From positions 223,582 to 287,581 of the forward strand of contig NZ_JADNOP010000001.1 of the NCBI RefSeq assembly GCF_015557635.1: a DNA stretch of 64,000 nt, given 5' to 3'. The notes beneath the pieces are model-generated. The model was not told the origin of the DNA. It saw nothing but the letters and a program-made list of their open reading frames with translations, and made no database searches. This DNA is from Fusicatenibacter saccharivorans (GTDB lineage: Bacteria; Bacillota; Clostridia; Lachnospirales; Lachnospiraceae). Shown here in pieces: positions 55,061-64,000 of this stretch. Numbering within the stretch: position 1 is the first letter of the stretch; each line of letters opens with the position of its first letter. Both the position numbers and the translations under genes were made by a program.

Positions 55061-56665
55061 TTATTTGTTGTACTCTTCCAGGTATTTCTGGTAATCCTCT
55101 ACCTGTTTTCCGTGGATTTCCTTGAGCTCATCCAGCACATCCTGCAGACCGAGCCCATTGATTTTATCAACGTAGGAATCCCAGTCATCCAGAGATTTTC
55201 CGCCGCCGATGACACCCCAGGTGTATTCTTTCATCGCGTCACCGATATCGGTTCCGAGATCATTGTTTACGGTATATGCATCCGGGTTCTTCTTCTCGAT
55301 GGTCTTTGCATAAGCATCACGGCTGTTCTCTTTTACTTTTTCAAAGAGTTCGGTCGTCTCTTCTGTATTGGCAATGTTGGCAGCATCTTTTCTTGCGAAG
55401 AGATCCTGGAACAGGTTGATACCAAGGTTCTGCTCGGTGTTGACTGCACCATCGCCCGGGTTGATGATTTCGTAGGTTCCGTCGCCGTTGTCTTTGTAGT
55501 CTCTTCCCTCAACGCCGAATTTCTTGTGAATCCAGTTCTCCGGTGTTGCCATGTCATCAAAGATCGCATACGCTCTTTCCGGATCGGAGCAAACGTTTGT
55601 GATACCGAAGTAGCACCATGCTGCGATGGTTGCCGGCTCGTCCTGCGGGTTGCCGTTGTCGCCGCTTACCATATCGATCGGAATCCACTCTGCATCCGGG
55701 TTGGAAGCATAGAAGGACTGCATCGTACCGCTGGACGGGTTGTTCCAGGATACCCAGCTGTAGGTTGCGCCGAATCCGCCGTTTGCCATCTCCTCATCAC
55801 GGTCAGTATCGGTGATGATGCTCGGATCGATGACGCCGTCTGCGTACAGTTTTGCTACGCGTCCCAGCCACTCTTTGCAGTCATCGGTGGTCGGTCCGTA
55901 GATGTAGGAACCGTCTTCCAGACGAAGGAAGTCCATACGTCCGTTTCCATCGCCGCTTCCCTGGATCCATGGCCAGAAAGTACGGTAATCGTATCCATCA
56001 CCATTCCATCCGTAGGTGTCATCCACACCGTTTCCGTCCGGATCGTCGAAGGTAAATTTGTACAGGCAGTCTTCCAGCTCATCCAGTGTAGTCGGAACAG
56101 CCAGTCCTAAGTTGTCCAGCCAGTCTTTCCGGATCCACAGAGTCTCACATGCCGGCTCTGCAACGTCGCCCGGGATACGGTAAATTCCGTTGTCTCCGGA
56201 TGCGTAGAACATAACGCCAGGATCTACGCTGTTGTAGTAGTCAACCATGTTGGTATATTTCTTCATATACGGAGAAATATCCACCAGAAGGCCTGCGTCT
56301 ACCCATTTCGTATAGTCAGCTTCCATGTTCCACCACCAGATGATGTCCGGTCGCTGTGTCTCATCGCCCATCAGAAGGGAAATTTTGGATGTTGCATCCG
56401 ACCAGCCCGGCAGTGCGATGATATCGATATCCAGGTTGTAGCGGTCCTCCATCCATTTCTGCATTTCGCTGTCCGGCTGGGTATAACCCTGCAGGCACAC
56501 GATGGAAAGTTTCATTTTCTCATCCTGATTCAGCACGTCGATCGGTTCATCCGACTCTTCTCTTACGACTTTTCCGCTGTCTGCGGATTTGCTGCTTCCG
56601 CAGCCCGACATCATTCCCACTCCCATTACTCCTGCAAGGAGCAGTGCCATCATTCTTCTCTTCAT
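55061..56665 (-). CDS. lplA: Lpl-type sugar-binding lipoprotein
   Basis: This is the extracellular solute-binding protein of the importer. The 534-residue protein has a lipoprotein signal ending in the lipobox MMSGC, then a Ser/Asp-rich linker. A family 1/LplA-like binding domain rich in Trp and Asp follows (DIIWWWNMEADYTKWVDAGLL). It is the third and last gene of the importer operon, ahead of a terminator. The LplA group handles oligosaccharides such as rhamnogalacturonan fragments and xylo- or mannosyl glycans. The actual ligand is unknown. Confidence 0.9.
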   Translation of the reverse strand: MKRRMMALLLAGVMGVGMMSGCGSSKSADSGKVVREESDEPIDVLNQDEKMKLSIVCLQGYTQPDSEMQKWMEDRYNLDIDIIALPGWSDATSKISLLMGDETQRPDIIWWWNMEADYTKWVDAGLLVDISPYMKKYTNMVDYYNSVDPGVMFYASGDNGIYRIPGDVAEPACETLWIRKDWLDNLGLAVPTTLDELEDCLYKFTFDDPDGNGVDDTYGWNGDGYDYRTFWPWIQGSGDGNGRMDFLRLEDGSYIYGPTTDDCKEWLGRVAKLYADGVIDPSIITDTDRDEEMANGGFGATYSWVSWNNPSSGTMQSFYASNPDAEWIPIDMVSGDNGNPQDEPATIAAWCYFGITNVCSDPERAYAIFDDMATPENWIHKKFGVEGRDYKDNGDGTYEIINPGDGAVNTEQNLGINLFQDLFARKDAANIANTEETTELFEKVKENSRDAYAKTIEKKNPDAYTVNNDLGTDIGDAMKEYTWGVIGGGKSLDDWDSYVDKINGLGLQDVLDELKEIHGKQVEDYQKYLEEYNK

Positions 56666-56695
56666 TTCTCTTCCTCCTCTTTTTTATCGTTAAAA

Positions 56696-57607
56696 TCAGC
56701 CCTTAACGCCGCCGATCATAACTCCTTTTACAAAGTACTTCTGCACGAAAGGATATACGCACAGAATCGGTACGGTTGCAACGACAACGGATGCTGCTTT
56801 GATCGTAGCTGCCGTTACGTTGGTCGTTGCTGTTACGGTAACACCGGCAGACTGCATTGCCTGGTTGGTGTTGGTCAGCATGTAGCGGAGAACCGCCTGC
56901 AGAGACCATCTGCTCTTGGTGTTGATATACAGAACGCTGGAGAAGTAATCATTCCAGTAACCGACTGCGGTGAACAGCGCGATGGTCGCGATGCTGGCCT
57001 TGGAAAGCGGAAGAACGATTTTTGCAAAGATCGTAACATCGTTCGCACCGTCCAGTCTTGCGGACTCCTCAAGGCTCTCCGGAATTGTGGAGAAGAAGCT
57101 TCGCATAATGATTACGTTGTATGCACTGATGAGTCCCGGCAGAATCAGAGACCAGCGGTTGTCGATCAGATGCATGTTTTTGATCAGCAGGTATCCAGGG
57201 ATCATACCGCCGGAAAACAGCATGGTGAACAGGATCAGAAAGTTCAGTGTTTTCTGGAACGGCAGGTTTGCCTTGGAAAGCGGATATGCGGTCGTTGCGG
57301 TAAACAGGGTTCCAAATACGGTTCCAAGTACGGTAACGCCGATTGTTGTAGCGTATCCGGTCCAGATGGACGGATCTTTAAATACTTTTGCGTAGGTGTC
57401 CAGGTTGAATCCCTGCGGATAGAGGAATACGCCTCCTTTTGCCGTTGCTTCCACTGAGCTGAAGGACATCATGATGACATGCCAGAACGGGTAAACCATC
57501 ACGATACTCAAAAGAATAAAAAAGATGTAGTTGAATACGGTAAAAGCTTTCTCTGCTTTTCCACGTTTGATTACGGTACCACCGCTTTTGGATGCTTTCA
57601 TTTTCAT
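56696..57607 (-). CDS. lplC: Lpl-type sugar ABC transporter permease
   Basis: The 303-residue permease has six membrane segments and the EAA docking loop (ESARLDGANDVTIFAKIVLPL). It pairs with LplB in a CUT1 importer. It lies 15 bases downstream of lplB and 30 bases upstream of lplA. The ATPase is not encoded here; CUT1 importers often share a housekeeping ATPase such as MsmX. Confidence 0.92.
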   Translation of the reverse strand: MKMKASKSGGTVIKRGKAEKAFTVFNYIFFILLSIVMVYPFWHVIMMSFSSVEATAKGGVFLYPQGFNLDTYAKVFKDPSIWTGYATTIGVTVLGTVFGTLFTATTAYPLSKANLPFQKTLNFLILFTMLFSGGMIPGYLLIKNMHLIDNRWSLILPGLISAYNVIIMRSFFSTIPESLEESARLDGANDVTIFAKIVLPLSKASIATIALFTAVGYWNDYFSSVLYINTKSRWSLQAVLRYMLTNTNQAMQSAGVTVTATTNVTAATIKAASVVVATVPILCVYPFVQKYFVKGVMIGGVKG

Positions 57608-57622
57608 TCCTTCCTTTCTCTC

Positions 57623-58576
57623 TTAGAACAGACCTTCGTTGCCGGTTCTCTTGGCAACCTGGTTGACGAACAGAATCATGATCAGTGCGACAACAGATTT
57701 GAACATGCCGGCTGCTGTCGAGAAGGAATAATCATTGTTGATAATACCCATACGGTATACATAGGTATCAATGATATCCGCTACGTCGTAAACGTGTGAA
57801 GTGTACAGCATGAAGATCTGGTCGAAACCGGCGTTCAGAATGTTGCTGCTGCTCAGGATGAACTGGATGATAATGGTCGGTACAATACACGGCAGTGTAA
57901 TGTTGATGGCCTGTTTCCATTTTCCGGCTCCGTCGATCGCAGCCGCCTCATAAAGCGATGGGTCAATACCGCTGATTGCTGCAAAGTAGATAATCGTTCC
58001 CCATCCAAGACCCTTGTAAATATCCGTGATGATCAGCATCGGAACGAAGTATCTTGAATCCGTCAGTACCATGATATGCTGTCTGGTGAGCGTCTGGATC
58101 AGGTTGGTGATCATACCGTTATCCGGATCAAGTAATGTCATGATGATACCGGAGAGGATAACCCAGGAGATAAAGTGCGGCAGATAAAGCAGTGTCTGAG
58201 AAACTTTCTTAAATGCCATATTTTTCATCTCATTCATCATCAGTGCCAGGATAACCGGAATCGGGAATCCCAGGATCAGTTTTAAAAGACTGATGACAAT
58301 CGTGTTCCGTAGAACCGGTAAGAATGAGTTTTTAGAAAACAGATCCATAAACTGCTGAAATCCGACCCACTGGCTTTTGGACGGATCGTACTGGTTGTAA
58401 TCCTGAAATGCAATTTTCAAGCCGTACATCGGGATATACTTGAAAACCGCGAAGAAAATGATTCCCGGAATCAACAGGAAAAATAACCAGCGTCTTTTTA
58501 CAACTTCGCGTGCGGTTCTCGCACATCTTTCTTTCCAGGTTTCTTTTTTGCCTGAAACTGTCTTTACTTGTGCCAT
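57623..58576 (-). CDS. lplB: Lpl-type sugar ABC transporter permease
   Basis: The 317-residue permease has six membrane segments with the EAA loop YEAAAIDGAGKWKQAINITLPCI and the FKYIPMYGLKIAFQDYN block typical of LplB/YtcP partners. The ATG at 58576 follows GGAAAGGAG; the in-frame start at 58612 is less likely. It is the first gene of the operon, behind a 400-base regulatory region with paired repeats. Confidence 0.92.
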   Translation of the reverse strand: MAQVKTVSGKKETWKERCARTAREVVKRRWLFFLLIPGIIFFAVFKYIPMYGLKIAFQDYNQYDPSKSQWVGFQQFMDLFSKNSFLPVLRNTIVISLLKLILGFPIPVILALMMNEMKNMAFKKVSQTLLYLPHFISWVILSGIIMTLLDPDNGMITNLIQTLTRQHIMVLTDSRYFVPMLIITDIYKGLGWGTIIYFAAISGIDPSLYEAAAIDGAGKWKQAINITLPCIVPTIIIQFILSSSNILNAGFDQIFMLYTSHVYDVADIIDTYVYRMGIINNDYSFSTAAGMFKSVVALIMILFVNQVAKRTGNEGLF

Positions 58577-58607
58577 TTCGCTCTCTCCTTTCCTTCCGGC
58601 GATACAA

Positions 58608-58630
58608 TGCATTATTTTGCACTATTAATT
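58608..58630 (-). promoter_or_regulatory. Putative operator, first copy
   Basis: Two direct TGCAYTATT units stand 10 bases apart inside a 23-base block ending AATT. The block agrees at 21 of 23 positions with the copy at 58802-58824. It lies downstream of the predicted start of the lpl transcript. A 7+7 palindrome (TTAATAT, GTG, ATATTAA) lies just beside it at 58632-58648. Confidence 0.55.
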
Positions 58631-58713
58631 TTTAATATGTGATATTAACGAGGTTTTTATTCGTGCGTTTTGTTACTTTTGAATATTGCATTTTTTCGCC
58701 ATCCGTTAATCAT

Positions 58714-58742
58714 ATTAAACAATGTTTTCGGACTAAAGTCAA
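58714..58742 (-). promoter_or_regulatory. Predicted promoter of the lpl operon
   Basis: TTGACT (58737-58742), 17 bases, TTTAAT (58714-58719) on the minus strand. It lies about midway between the two putative operator copies. The remaining sequence in 58577-58875 has no gene. Confidence 0.5.
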
Positions 58743-58801
58743 GATTTTTTTGTGCATTTATTGCGTTTTTGTCATTTTTGTTCAGTTTAGCTTTCCTTAA
58801 T

Positions 58802-58824
58802 TGCACTATTTTGCATTATTAATT
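58802..58824 (-). promoter_or_regulatory. Putative operator, second copy
   Basis: A 23-base block with two TGCAYTATT units, 194 bases from the first copy and differing from it at two positions only. It lies upstream of the predicted lpl -35 box. The lacI terminator lies just beyond at 58876-58934. Confidence 0.55.
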
Positions 58825-58875
58825 AGTGTTTTTCTACATGGCATTTATGCACGAATTTGAATCATCGCAAAAAGG

Positions 58876-58934
58876 GAGCCGGAAACGCCCCGGCAGACGG
58901 TTTTTCTTCTCGTCCGCCGGGGCGTTTCCGGCTC
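58876..58934 (-). terminator. Strong terminator after the LacI gene
   Basis: A perfect 19-base-pair stem (GAGCCGGAAACGCCCCGGC and its complement) with a 21-base loop lies 47 bases past the LacI stop. It is followed by CCCTTTTT on the minus strand. Confidence 0.85.
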
Positions 58935-58980
58935 TCTTTCTTTTTTCATTTTTTCCTGTTTTTTCTATTTCTTTCTATCC

Positions 58981-60003
58981 CTAGCGCTTGCACGAGGAAC
59001 GGCGTACCACAACCTCACCCGATACGAGAATCCTCTCTTTCGGCGCTTCCGGGTGCTCCTCCCGCCATAAAAATTCATGTACCATACGGCGGCCAAGCCA
59101 CTTTGTATCAACGTGAACGGTCGAGAAAAACGGATACAGCATCCGGTCCTCGTCATCATCAAACCCGGTCAGCGCCACATCTTCCGGCACGCGCACACCG
59201 ATTTTCCGGAAGGACTCTGTCAATCTTTTGGCGATCATATCGTTGCCGCAGACAATCGCTTCCGGCAGGGTATCATAGCTCGCCACAATCTTGTCAAAAT
59301 TTTCCGGGTAATAAAAATGATCGCTCTCCATATTGGGGCGCACAAGCTCCTCCTCGAGCGGAATGCCCGCCTGTTCCATCGCTGCAAGGAAACCGACATA
59401 CCGGTCATGCATCGACTCATACGTGCTGCTGTGCTCACTTAGGAAACCGATCCGCATCATGCCCTGCTCGATCAGATGGGACGTCAGAAGACTCACCGGC
59501 TGCACACCGTCCACACGCACGATATCGCCCATCGGCCGCTGTTCGATACCGCAGTAATGGTCAAGCTGAAAAATGCGATACCCCAGATTTACCAGTTTCT
59601 GCATATATTCCGGCGGCAGCATCTTAATGCAGAAGATTGCATCGATATTTTCATCCAGTCCGAGCGGCAGAATACCGTTCTCTTCCTCACGCTCCGTCAC
59701 GACCGCAACGCGCGTCTGACAGTTGTTGAGGCTCGCCTCCTCAGAGATGCCGCTCACGACGCGGTCCCAATAAACAGCGGCATCCCGCGTACGCAGAACC
59801 ATAATATTGTAATGCTTCTCCTGTGGTGCCCGAACCTCTTCCACGTATACATTTTCGCCCAGATACCCATTCCTTTTCGCCATCCGAAGAACTCTCTCCC
59901 GTGTCACCGGAGCCACCTTCGGATCATCCTTTAATGCCATGGCAACCGTATTCCGGGACAGTCCCAGCTCCTTTGCCATACTCTGTATCGTTACTTTCCC
60001 CAT
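58981..60003 (-). CDS. LacI-family transcriptional regulator
   Basis: The 340-residue repressor has an N-terminal LacI helix-turn-helix (about 3-50; TIQSMAKELGLSRNTVAMALK). The C-terminal periplasmic-binding-like sensor domain (about 60-335) contains AIVCGNDMIAKRL and ALTGFDDDEDRMLYPFFSTVHVD. GGGAGG precedes the ATG at 60003; an in-frame extension upstream would run into the tRNA-Pro gene. It sits just before the lpl importer genes, which it probably controls in response to an imported sugar. Confidence 0.92.
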   Translation of the reverse strand: MGKVTIQSMAKELGLSRNTVAMALKDDPKVAPVTRERVLRMAKRNGYLGENVYVEEVRAPQEKHYNIMVLRTRDAAVYWDRVVSGISEEASLNNCQTRVAVVTEREEENGILPLGLDENIDAIFCIKMLPPEYMQKLVNLGYRIFQLDHYCGIEQRPMGDIVRVDGVQPVSLLTSHLIEQGMMRIGFLSEHSSTYESMHDRYVGFLAAMEQAGIPLEEELVRPNMESDHFYYPENFDKIVASYDTLPEAIVCGNDMIAKRLTESFRKIGVRVPEDVALTGFDDDEDRMLYPFFSTVHVDTKWLGRRMVHEFLWREEHPEAPKERILVSGEVVVRRSSCKR

Positions 60004-60065
60004 AACTTCCTCCCTGTTTTTTCTGCGCAATTCATTTTTCTCTCGCACACGTCTTTGTCCGTAAG

Positions 60066-60090
60066 AAAAAAAGTGCCGTAAAACGACACT
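60066..60090 (-). terminator. Terminator after tRNA-Pro
   Basis: A 7-base-pair stem (AGTGTCG with CGGCACT, one G-T pair) is followed by eight T on the minus strand, shortly after the tRNA 3' end. Confidence 0.8.
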
Positions 60091-60098
60091 CTTACCGA

Positions 60099-60172
60099 TC
60101 GGGGCAACAGGATTTGAACCTGCGACCTCACGGCCCCCAGCCGTGCGCGCTACCAAGCTACGCCATACCCCG
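60099..60172 (-). tRNA. tRNA-Pro (anticodon GGG)
   Basis: The 74-base cloverleaf has a seven-base-pair acceptor stem (CGGGGTA with TGCCCCG, one wobble). The D arm contains AGCTTGGTAGC. The anticodon arm is CACGG-CTGGGGG-CCGTG with anticodon GGG, and the T arm has GGTTCAAATCC. The 3' CCA is not encoded in the DNA. It reads CCC codons and stands alone, with its own terminator. Confidence 0.96.
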
Positions 60173-60437
60173 TAATCATGTTTTCATTATACCAGCGAAC
60201 TTCTGAAAAATCAATGTTATTTTTCCCTCTCCCGTTTCATTACATTCATTTCTTTATTTCGTGTCATATTCTCTTTTATTTTACTATATTGTCACTTTTT
60301 CTTTCTGAATATGTAATTTTTCGACGTTTTCCACGTATCATAAGTGAAAGGGGAAAATCGTATGCCATACAAACTTTCACCTCTGGCATGCCCGTCTGCA
60401 AAGACTATGTAAAAACTGAATAAAAGGAGACATCGTA
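60173..60437. other. Intergenic region before the Spo0A-C gene
   Basis: This AT-rich 265-base stretch contains no convincing gene. A weak promoter-like TATCAT lies near 60338, and a short TTCGACG segment near 60319 faintly resembles half of a Spo0A box. Neither is strong enough to assign. Confidence 0.4.
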
Positions 60438-60794
60438 ATGGAAACTAAAATTTACTTTCTACTACACTCTTTAGGAATTGGTGCAAAATACCGCGGATTT
60501 CGCTATCTCGCCTATGGTATCGCTTTATGCATGGAAGACGAAGATTATCTCCTTCGGGTCAGCAAAACGCTGTACCCAAAGATCGCGCAAACGTTTCAGG
60601 TATCGTCCTCATGCGTCGAACGAGACATCCGCACCGCTATTTCCGTCTGCTGGACCCGCGGAAACCGTGATCTGCTCTTTTCGCTTTCTGTGCATCCGGT
60701 TCTGACAAAACCGACCAATTCCGAATTTTTTGATATTTTAAGTTCTTATATCAAATACTACTGTGCTTTTCCTGCCTGTCGTCAGGAGGCATAA
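60438..60794 (+). CDS. Stand-alone Spo0A C-terminal-like DNA-binding protein
   Basis: The 118-residue protein resembles the DNA-binding domain of the sporulation master regulator Spo0A. LLHSLGIGAKYRGFRYL matches its first helix region. SKTLYPKIAQTF and SSCVERDIRTAISVCWTRGN match the recognition part. KPTNSEFFDIL matches the C-terminal block. There is no receiver domain, so it would not be controlled by phosphorylation of a conserved Asp. AAAAGGAGA precedes the ATG, and a strong terminator follows. It may compete with or supplement Spo0A at its promoters; function is inferred from the domain. Confidence 0.9.
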   Translation: METKIYFLLHSLGIGAKYRGFRYLAYGIALCMEDEDYLLRVSKTLYPKIAQTFQVSSSCVERDIRTAISVCWTRGNRDLLFSLSVHPVLTKPTNSEFFDILSSYIKYYCAFPACRQEA

Positions 60795-60815
60795 AAAAAC
60801 GAATACAGAAAAGAT

Positions 60816-60870
60816 AACACTTCCGCGCCCTATCATATTGGGGGATATGCATGGCGCGGAAGTGTTTTTT
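60816..60870 (+). terminator. Terminator after the Spo0A-C gene
   Basis: A perfect 14-base-pair stem (AACACTTCCGCGCC and GGCGCGGAAGTGTT) with a 23-base loop is followed by a T run on the plus strand. Confidence 0.85.
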
Positions 60871-60891
60871 CTATGATAAAACGATAGAACG

Positions 60892-60924
60892 AAAAAAGGA
60901 GACTGCCCGCAAAGGCAGCCTCCC
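60892..60924 (-). terminator. Terminator after ilvC
   Basis: The stem GGAGGCTGCC paired with GGGCAGTCTCC, and TTTTTT on the minus strand, lie 28 bases after the ilvC stop. Confidence 0.85.
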
Positions 60925-60951
60925 GATATGGATCATTTGACAGCAAACCGA

Positions 60952-62019
<1,068 letters not shown>

Positions 62020-62128
62020 TCAATTTATACAGCGAAAAGCATTTCTGCCTTTTGCTGTTTGTCAGGGAAATGAACTTTTCTATACAAAAATTTCATTCCT
62101 CCAGCAAACGTATGTAATGTGATCTGCG

Positions 62129-62635
62129 TTAATCGAGGTAACGCACATCGTGGACTCCTCTGGAGAGTCCTGTCACTCCTGTTCTGGCCAGTTCCAGGAT
62201 TTCGTATCCCTGTACCAGATTCAGGAACCCTTCGAGCTTTGACTGGTTTCCGGTCAGCTCTACAATCAGGCTTTCCTGTCCCACATCCACGATTCTTCCA
62301 CGGAAGACATCGGAGATGGCGATGACATTGCGGCGTTCATTTTCATTCACACGGATTTTGACCAGCATCAGCTCTCGTCTGACACTCTCGTCCGGCTTCA
62401 GCTCTTTGATATCCCGCACATCGACAAGTTTTGCCAGCTGTTTTTTGATCTGCTCCAGAATCATTTCATCACTGCAGTACAGAACAACAGTCATTCTTGT
62501 GTATCGCGGGTCTGCTGTCACACCGGCGGTGATCGTCTCGATATTGTATCCGCGTCGGCTGAAAAGACCAGCTACTCTGCTTAAAAGTCCCGGCGTATTA
62601 TCCACCAGCAGGGATAATGTTCTTTTCTGTTCCAT
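62129..62635 (-). CDS. ilvN: Acetolactate synthase regulatory subunit
   Basis: IlvN regulates acetolactate synthase by valine feedback. The 168-residue protein has an N-terminal ACT domain (about 3-75; LSLLVDNTPGLLSRVAGLFSRRGYNIET) and a C-terminal ALS_ss_C domain. The catalytic ilvB is not in the window. The start is uncertain: TTG 62644, GTG 62641 (7 bases after GGAGG) and ATG 62635 are all in frame. ATG is listed because the family similarity begins there. The promoter is at 62712-62740. Confidence 0.93.
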   Translation of the reverse strand: MEQKRTLSLLVDNTPGLLSRVAGLFSRRGYNIETITAGVTADPRYTRMTVVLYCSDEMILEQIKKQLAKLVDVRDIKELKPDESVRRELMLVKIRVNENERRNVIAISDVFRGRIVDVGQESLIVELTGNQSKLEGFLNLVQGYEILELARTGVTGLSRGVHDVRYLD

Positions 62636-62711
62636 AAACACCAACTTTCCTCCATCCGCAGGCGCCGCGGATTTTCAGCAATTTCTTACAACTTCCAACG
62701 CCTTATCCAAT

Positions 62712-62740
62712 ATATTAGCAACTTATCCTCGCTTTGTCAA
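62712..62740 (-). promoter_or_regulatory. Promoter of ilvN-ilvC
   Basis: TTGACA (62735-62740), 17 bases, TAATAT (62712-62717) on the minus strand, about 75 bases before ilvN. No T-box is visible in this leader. Confidence 0.75.
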
Positions 62741-62756
62741 CAAAAATTTTACCAAA

Positions 62757-64000
62757 TTATTCTTTTGGGCAAAAATCTTTTGCCTCCTGTGGTTCCCATT
62801 TGCACACCTTCCGGTCATACGTAAGGATGCCGTTCGACTCCTCCTCGACATCGGTAAGCTGTGTGTAGACTGCTGCGGCAAGTCCCTGTTCTGTGAGTTC
62901 TCTTATCTTTTCTGCCAGTGCATCCATCGCTTTCTGGTACTGTGCCTGGTTCTGGTATGTGCGGTAGCCGAACGATTTTTCGGAGTAGAGATGCTCCTGT
63001 ACCGGATACGTATAGCCGCCGTATTCAGAAAAAGCAAACGCGCGCTCCTCCGGTTTTACTTTTAACGGACGAAAGTAATTGTGAAGGCTCTTGATGTCCC
63101 CCGCTCCCTGATCGTACCAGCCGCTCGCGTGGTCGATCTGCCGCGTCAGATCGAGAGCGCGCACCATTTCTGTCATCTCCCTGGCATCAAACTGTCCCCA
63201 TCCCTCGTTGAACAGAACCCAGAGCGACACGCACGGTGCATTGTAAAGCTGATGAACCGTCTCGCGGCACTCCCGCTTCCACCACTCTCTTCCCGTTTTT
63301 GAGGTCCGCGAAAAGAGCGGATAACAGTTATCCCTGAATTCCGTTGTCACAAACGGCAGTACGGTCGGAAGGTACAAAAGGAACGTCTGGATCGACCGGC
63401 CGCCGCCGTTGATCATATCCTGCCACACCAGCATACCGATATGGTCGCAGTGGGAATACCATCTTGCGCACTCAACTTTCAGGTGTTTCCGGATCATATT
63501 GAAACCGAGGCGTTTGGCCGTCTTAATGTCATAAACCATCGCCTCATCGGACGGCGGCGTGTAGAGGCTTTCCGGCCAATAACCCTGGTCGAGGACACCG
63601 TTCTGGAAATACGGCTTTCCGTTTAAGAGAAGACGCGTGATTCCTTTCTCATCTTTTCCAATGCCGAATTTGCGCATGCCGAAATAACTCTCGATGCGGT
63701 CTTCTCCCGCTTCAATGGAAACCCCATAGAGATGCGGATGTTCCGGGCTCCAGCCTGCAAAATTACCGAGAATCAGCTCCGCCTCGTTTTCTCTCGTCTC
63801 CCGGACGCAGATCACCTTCGCATCCGGCGCTTCGCTCTCCCGCACCGTAATTTTTTTCGTCAGTCCCGCATCCGGTCCGTTGAGGAAAACCCGTACTTTT
63901 ACGCTCGCCGTATCATATTCCGGCGTGATCACGATGCGTTCCAGATACGTCTCCGGCACCCATTCCATCCAGACGCTCTGCCAGATGCCGCTCTGCGCGG
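62757..64000 (-). CDS. Glycoside hydrolase family 2 enzyme, 5' end cut by the window
   Basis: About 413 C-terminal residues of a beta-galactosidase/glucuronidase-type enzyme are visible. The immunoglobulin-like domain includes WSPEHPHLYGVSIEAGEDRIESYFGMRK. The TIM barrel carries the acid/base Glu in LFNEGWGQFDARE and the candidate nucleophile Glu in AFSEYGGYTY. The reading frame is open through the right edge; SGIWQSVW before the listed ATG at 63968 is the usual GH2 N-terminal region. The true start is outside the window. Likely substrates are beta-linked glycans. Confidence 0.9.
   Translation of the reverse strand, partial: AQSGIWQSVWMEWVPETYLERIVITPEYDTASVKVRVFLNGPDAGLTKKITVRESEAPDAKVICVRETRENEAELILGNFAGWSPEHPHLYGVSIEAGEDRIESYFGMRKFGIGKDEKGITRLLLNGKPYFQNGVLDQGYWPESLYTPPSDEAMVYDIKTAKRLGFNMIRKHLKVECARWYSHCDHIGMLVWQDMINGGGRSIQTFLLYLPTVLPFVTTEFRDNCYPLFSRTSKTGREWWKRECRETVHQLYNAPCVSLWVLFNEGWGQFDAREMTEMVRALDLTRQIDHASGWYDQGAGDIKSLHNYFRPLKVKPEERAFAFSEYGGYTYPVQEHLYSEKSFGYRTYQNQAQYQKAMDALAEKIRELTEQGLAAAVYTQLTDVEEESNGILTYDRKVCKWEPQEAKDFCPKE

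Noticed and set aside
58876-58934. A 19-base-pair inverted repeat that could be a mobile-element end
   Set aside because: It directly follows the LacI stop with a T tail and has no transposase or target duplication, so a terminator explains it.
60004-60156. N-terminal extension of the LacI gene
   Set aside because: The extended frame runs through the tRNA-Pro gene. The ATG at 60003 has a good ribosome site.
60178-60423. Plus-strand open frame of 81 codons before the Spo0A-C gene
   Set aside because: It is low-complexity, rich in Phe/Ser/Ile, with no ribosome site and no recognisable domain.

Overview
The window reads as a piece of chromosome from an anaerobic, low-to-mid GC Firmicute, most likely a Lachnospiraceae-type gut clostridium. 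Supporting signs are T-box leaders on tyrS and leuA, a pyrophosphate-type phosphofructokinase, a biotin-dependent sodium-pump decarboxylase operon, a Spo0A-type DNA-binding domain, the anaerobic (cbi) cobalamin pathway, an Lpl-type sugar importer, and strong AGGAGG ribosome sites with TTGACA/TATAAT promoters. The species assignment is inference; no rRNA gene is present. Nearly all genes lie on the minus strand. Plus-strand genes are the MATE pump, the XRE-pot operon and the small Spo0A-C gene.

Layout. 1-2619: biotin carrier, OadG-like and carboxyltransferase subunits of a Na+-translocating decarboxylase (the operon continues past the left edge). 2890-7000: PPi-type phosphofructokinase, MATE pump, DacF-type D,D-carboxypeptidase. 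7118-11728: XRE-cupin regulator followed by potA, potB and a fused potC-potD (polyamine import). 11760-18565: Zn phospholipase-like protein, scpB-scpA, phosphoesterase, RNase H1, a second carboxypeptidase, cardiolipin synthase. 18618-23410: rpsU, alaS, and tyrS behind a tyrosine T-box. 23441-35438: an eleven-gene corrin-ring operon, cbiD-L-F-G-H-(J/E/T fusion)-A-B-cobD-cbiP-cbiC. 35573-37273: a membrane-anchored MutS-family ATPase. 37327-43795: a surface-fibre locus of SipW-type signal peptidase, three TasA/camelysin-like proteins, a giant CnaB protein and a class B sortase. 44011-48246: lower-ligand cobalamin genes cobT-cobU-cobS-second cobU-cobC, plus an amidohydrolase. 48282-50513: secreted wall-repeat protein with a SleB-like domain. 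50595-55037: thrC, a YcxB-like protein, and leuA behind a leucine T-box. 55061-60003: Lpl-type ABC importer and a LacI regulator. 60099-60172: tRNA-Pro(GGG). 60438-60794: stand-alone Spo0A-C domain. 60952-62740: ilvN-ilvC. 62757-64000: start-truncated glycoside hydrolase family 2.

How the genes work together. The two cobalamin blocks cover most steps from precorrin-2 to cobalamin and its nucleotide loop. The chelatase, the corrinoid adenosyltransferase and the uptake genes are not in the window. ilvN-ilvC and leuA serve branched-chain amino acids. The Lpl importer, LacI and GH2 suggest use of complex carbohydrate. The most unusual locus is the SipW-TasA-CnaB-sortase cluster. It looks like a self-contained secretion, assembly and anchoring unit for a proteinaceous surface fibre, in which only one TasA-like subunit carries a wall-sorting tail.
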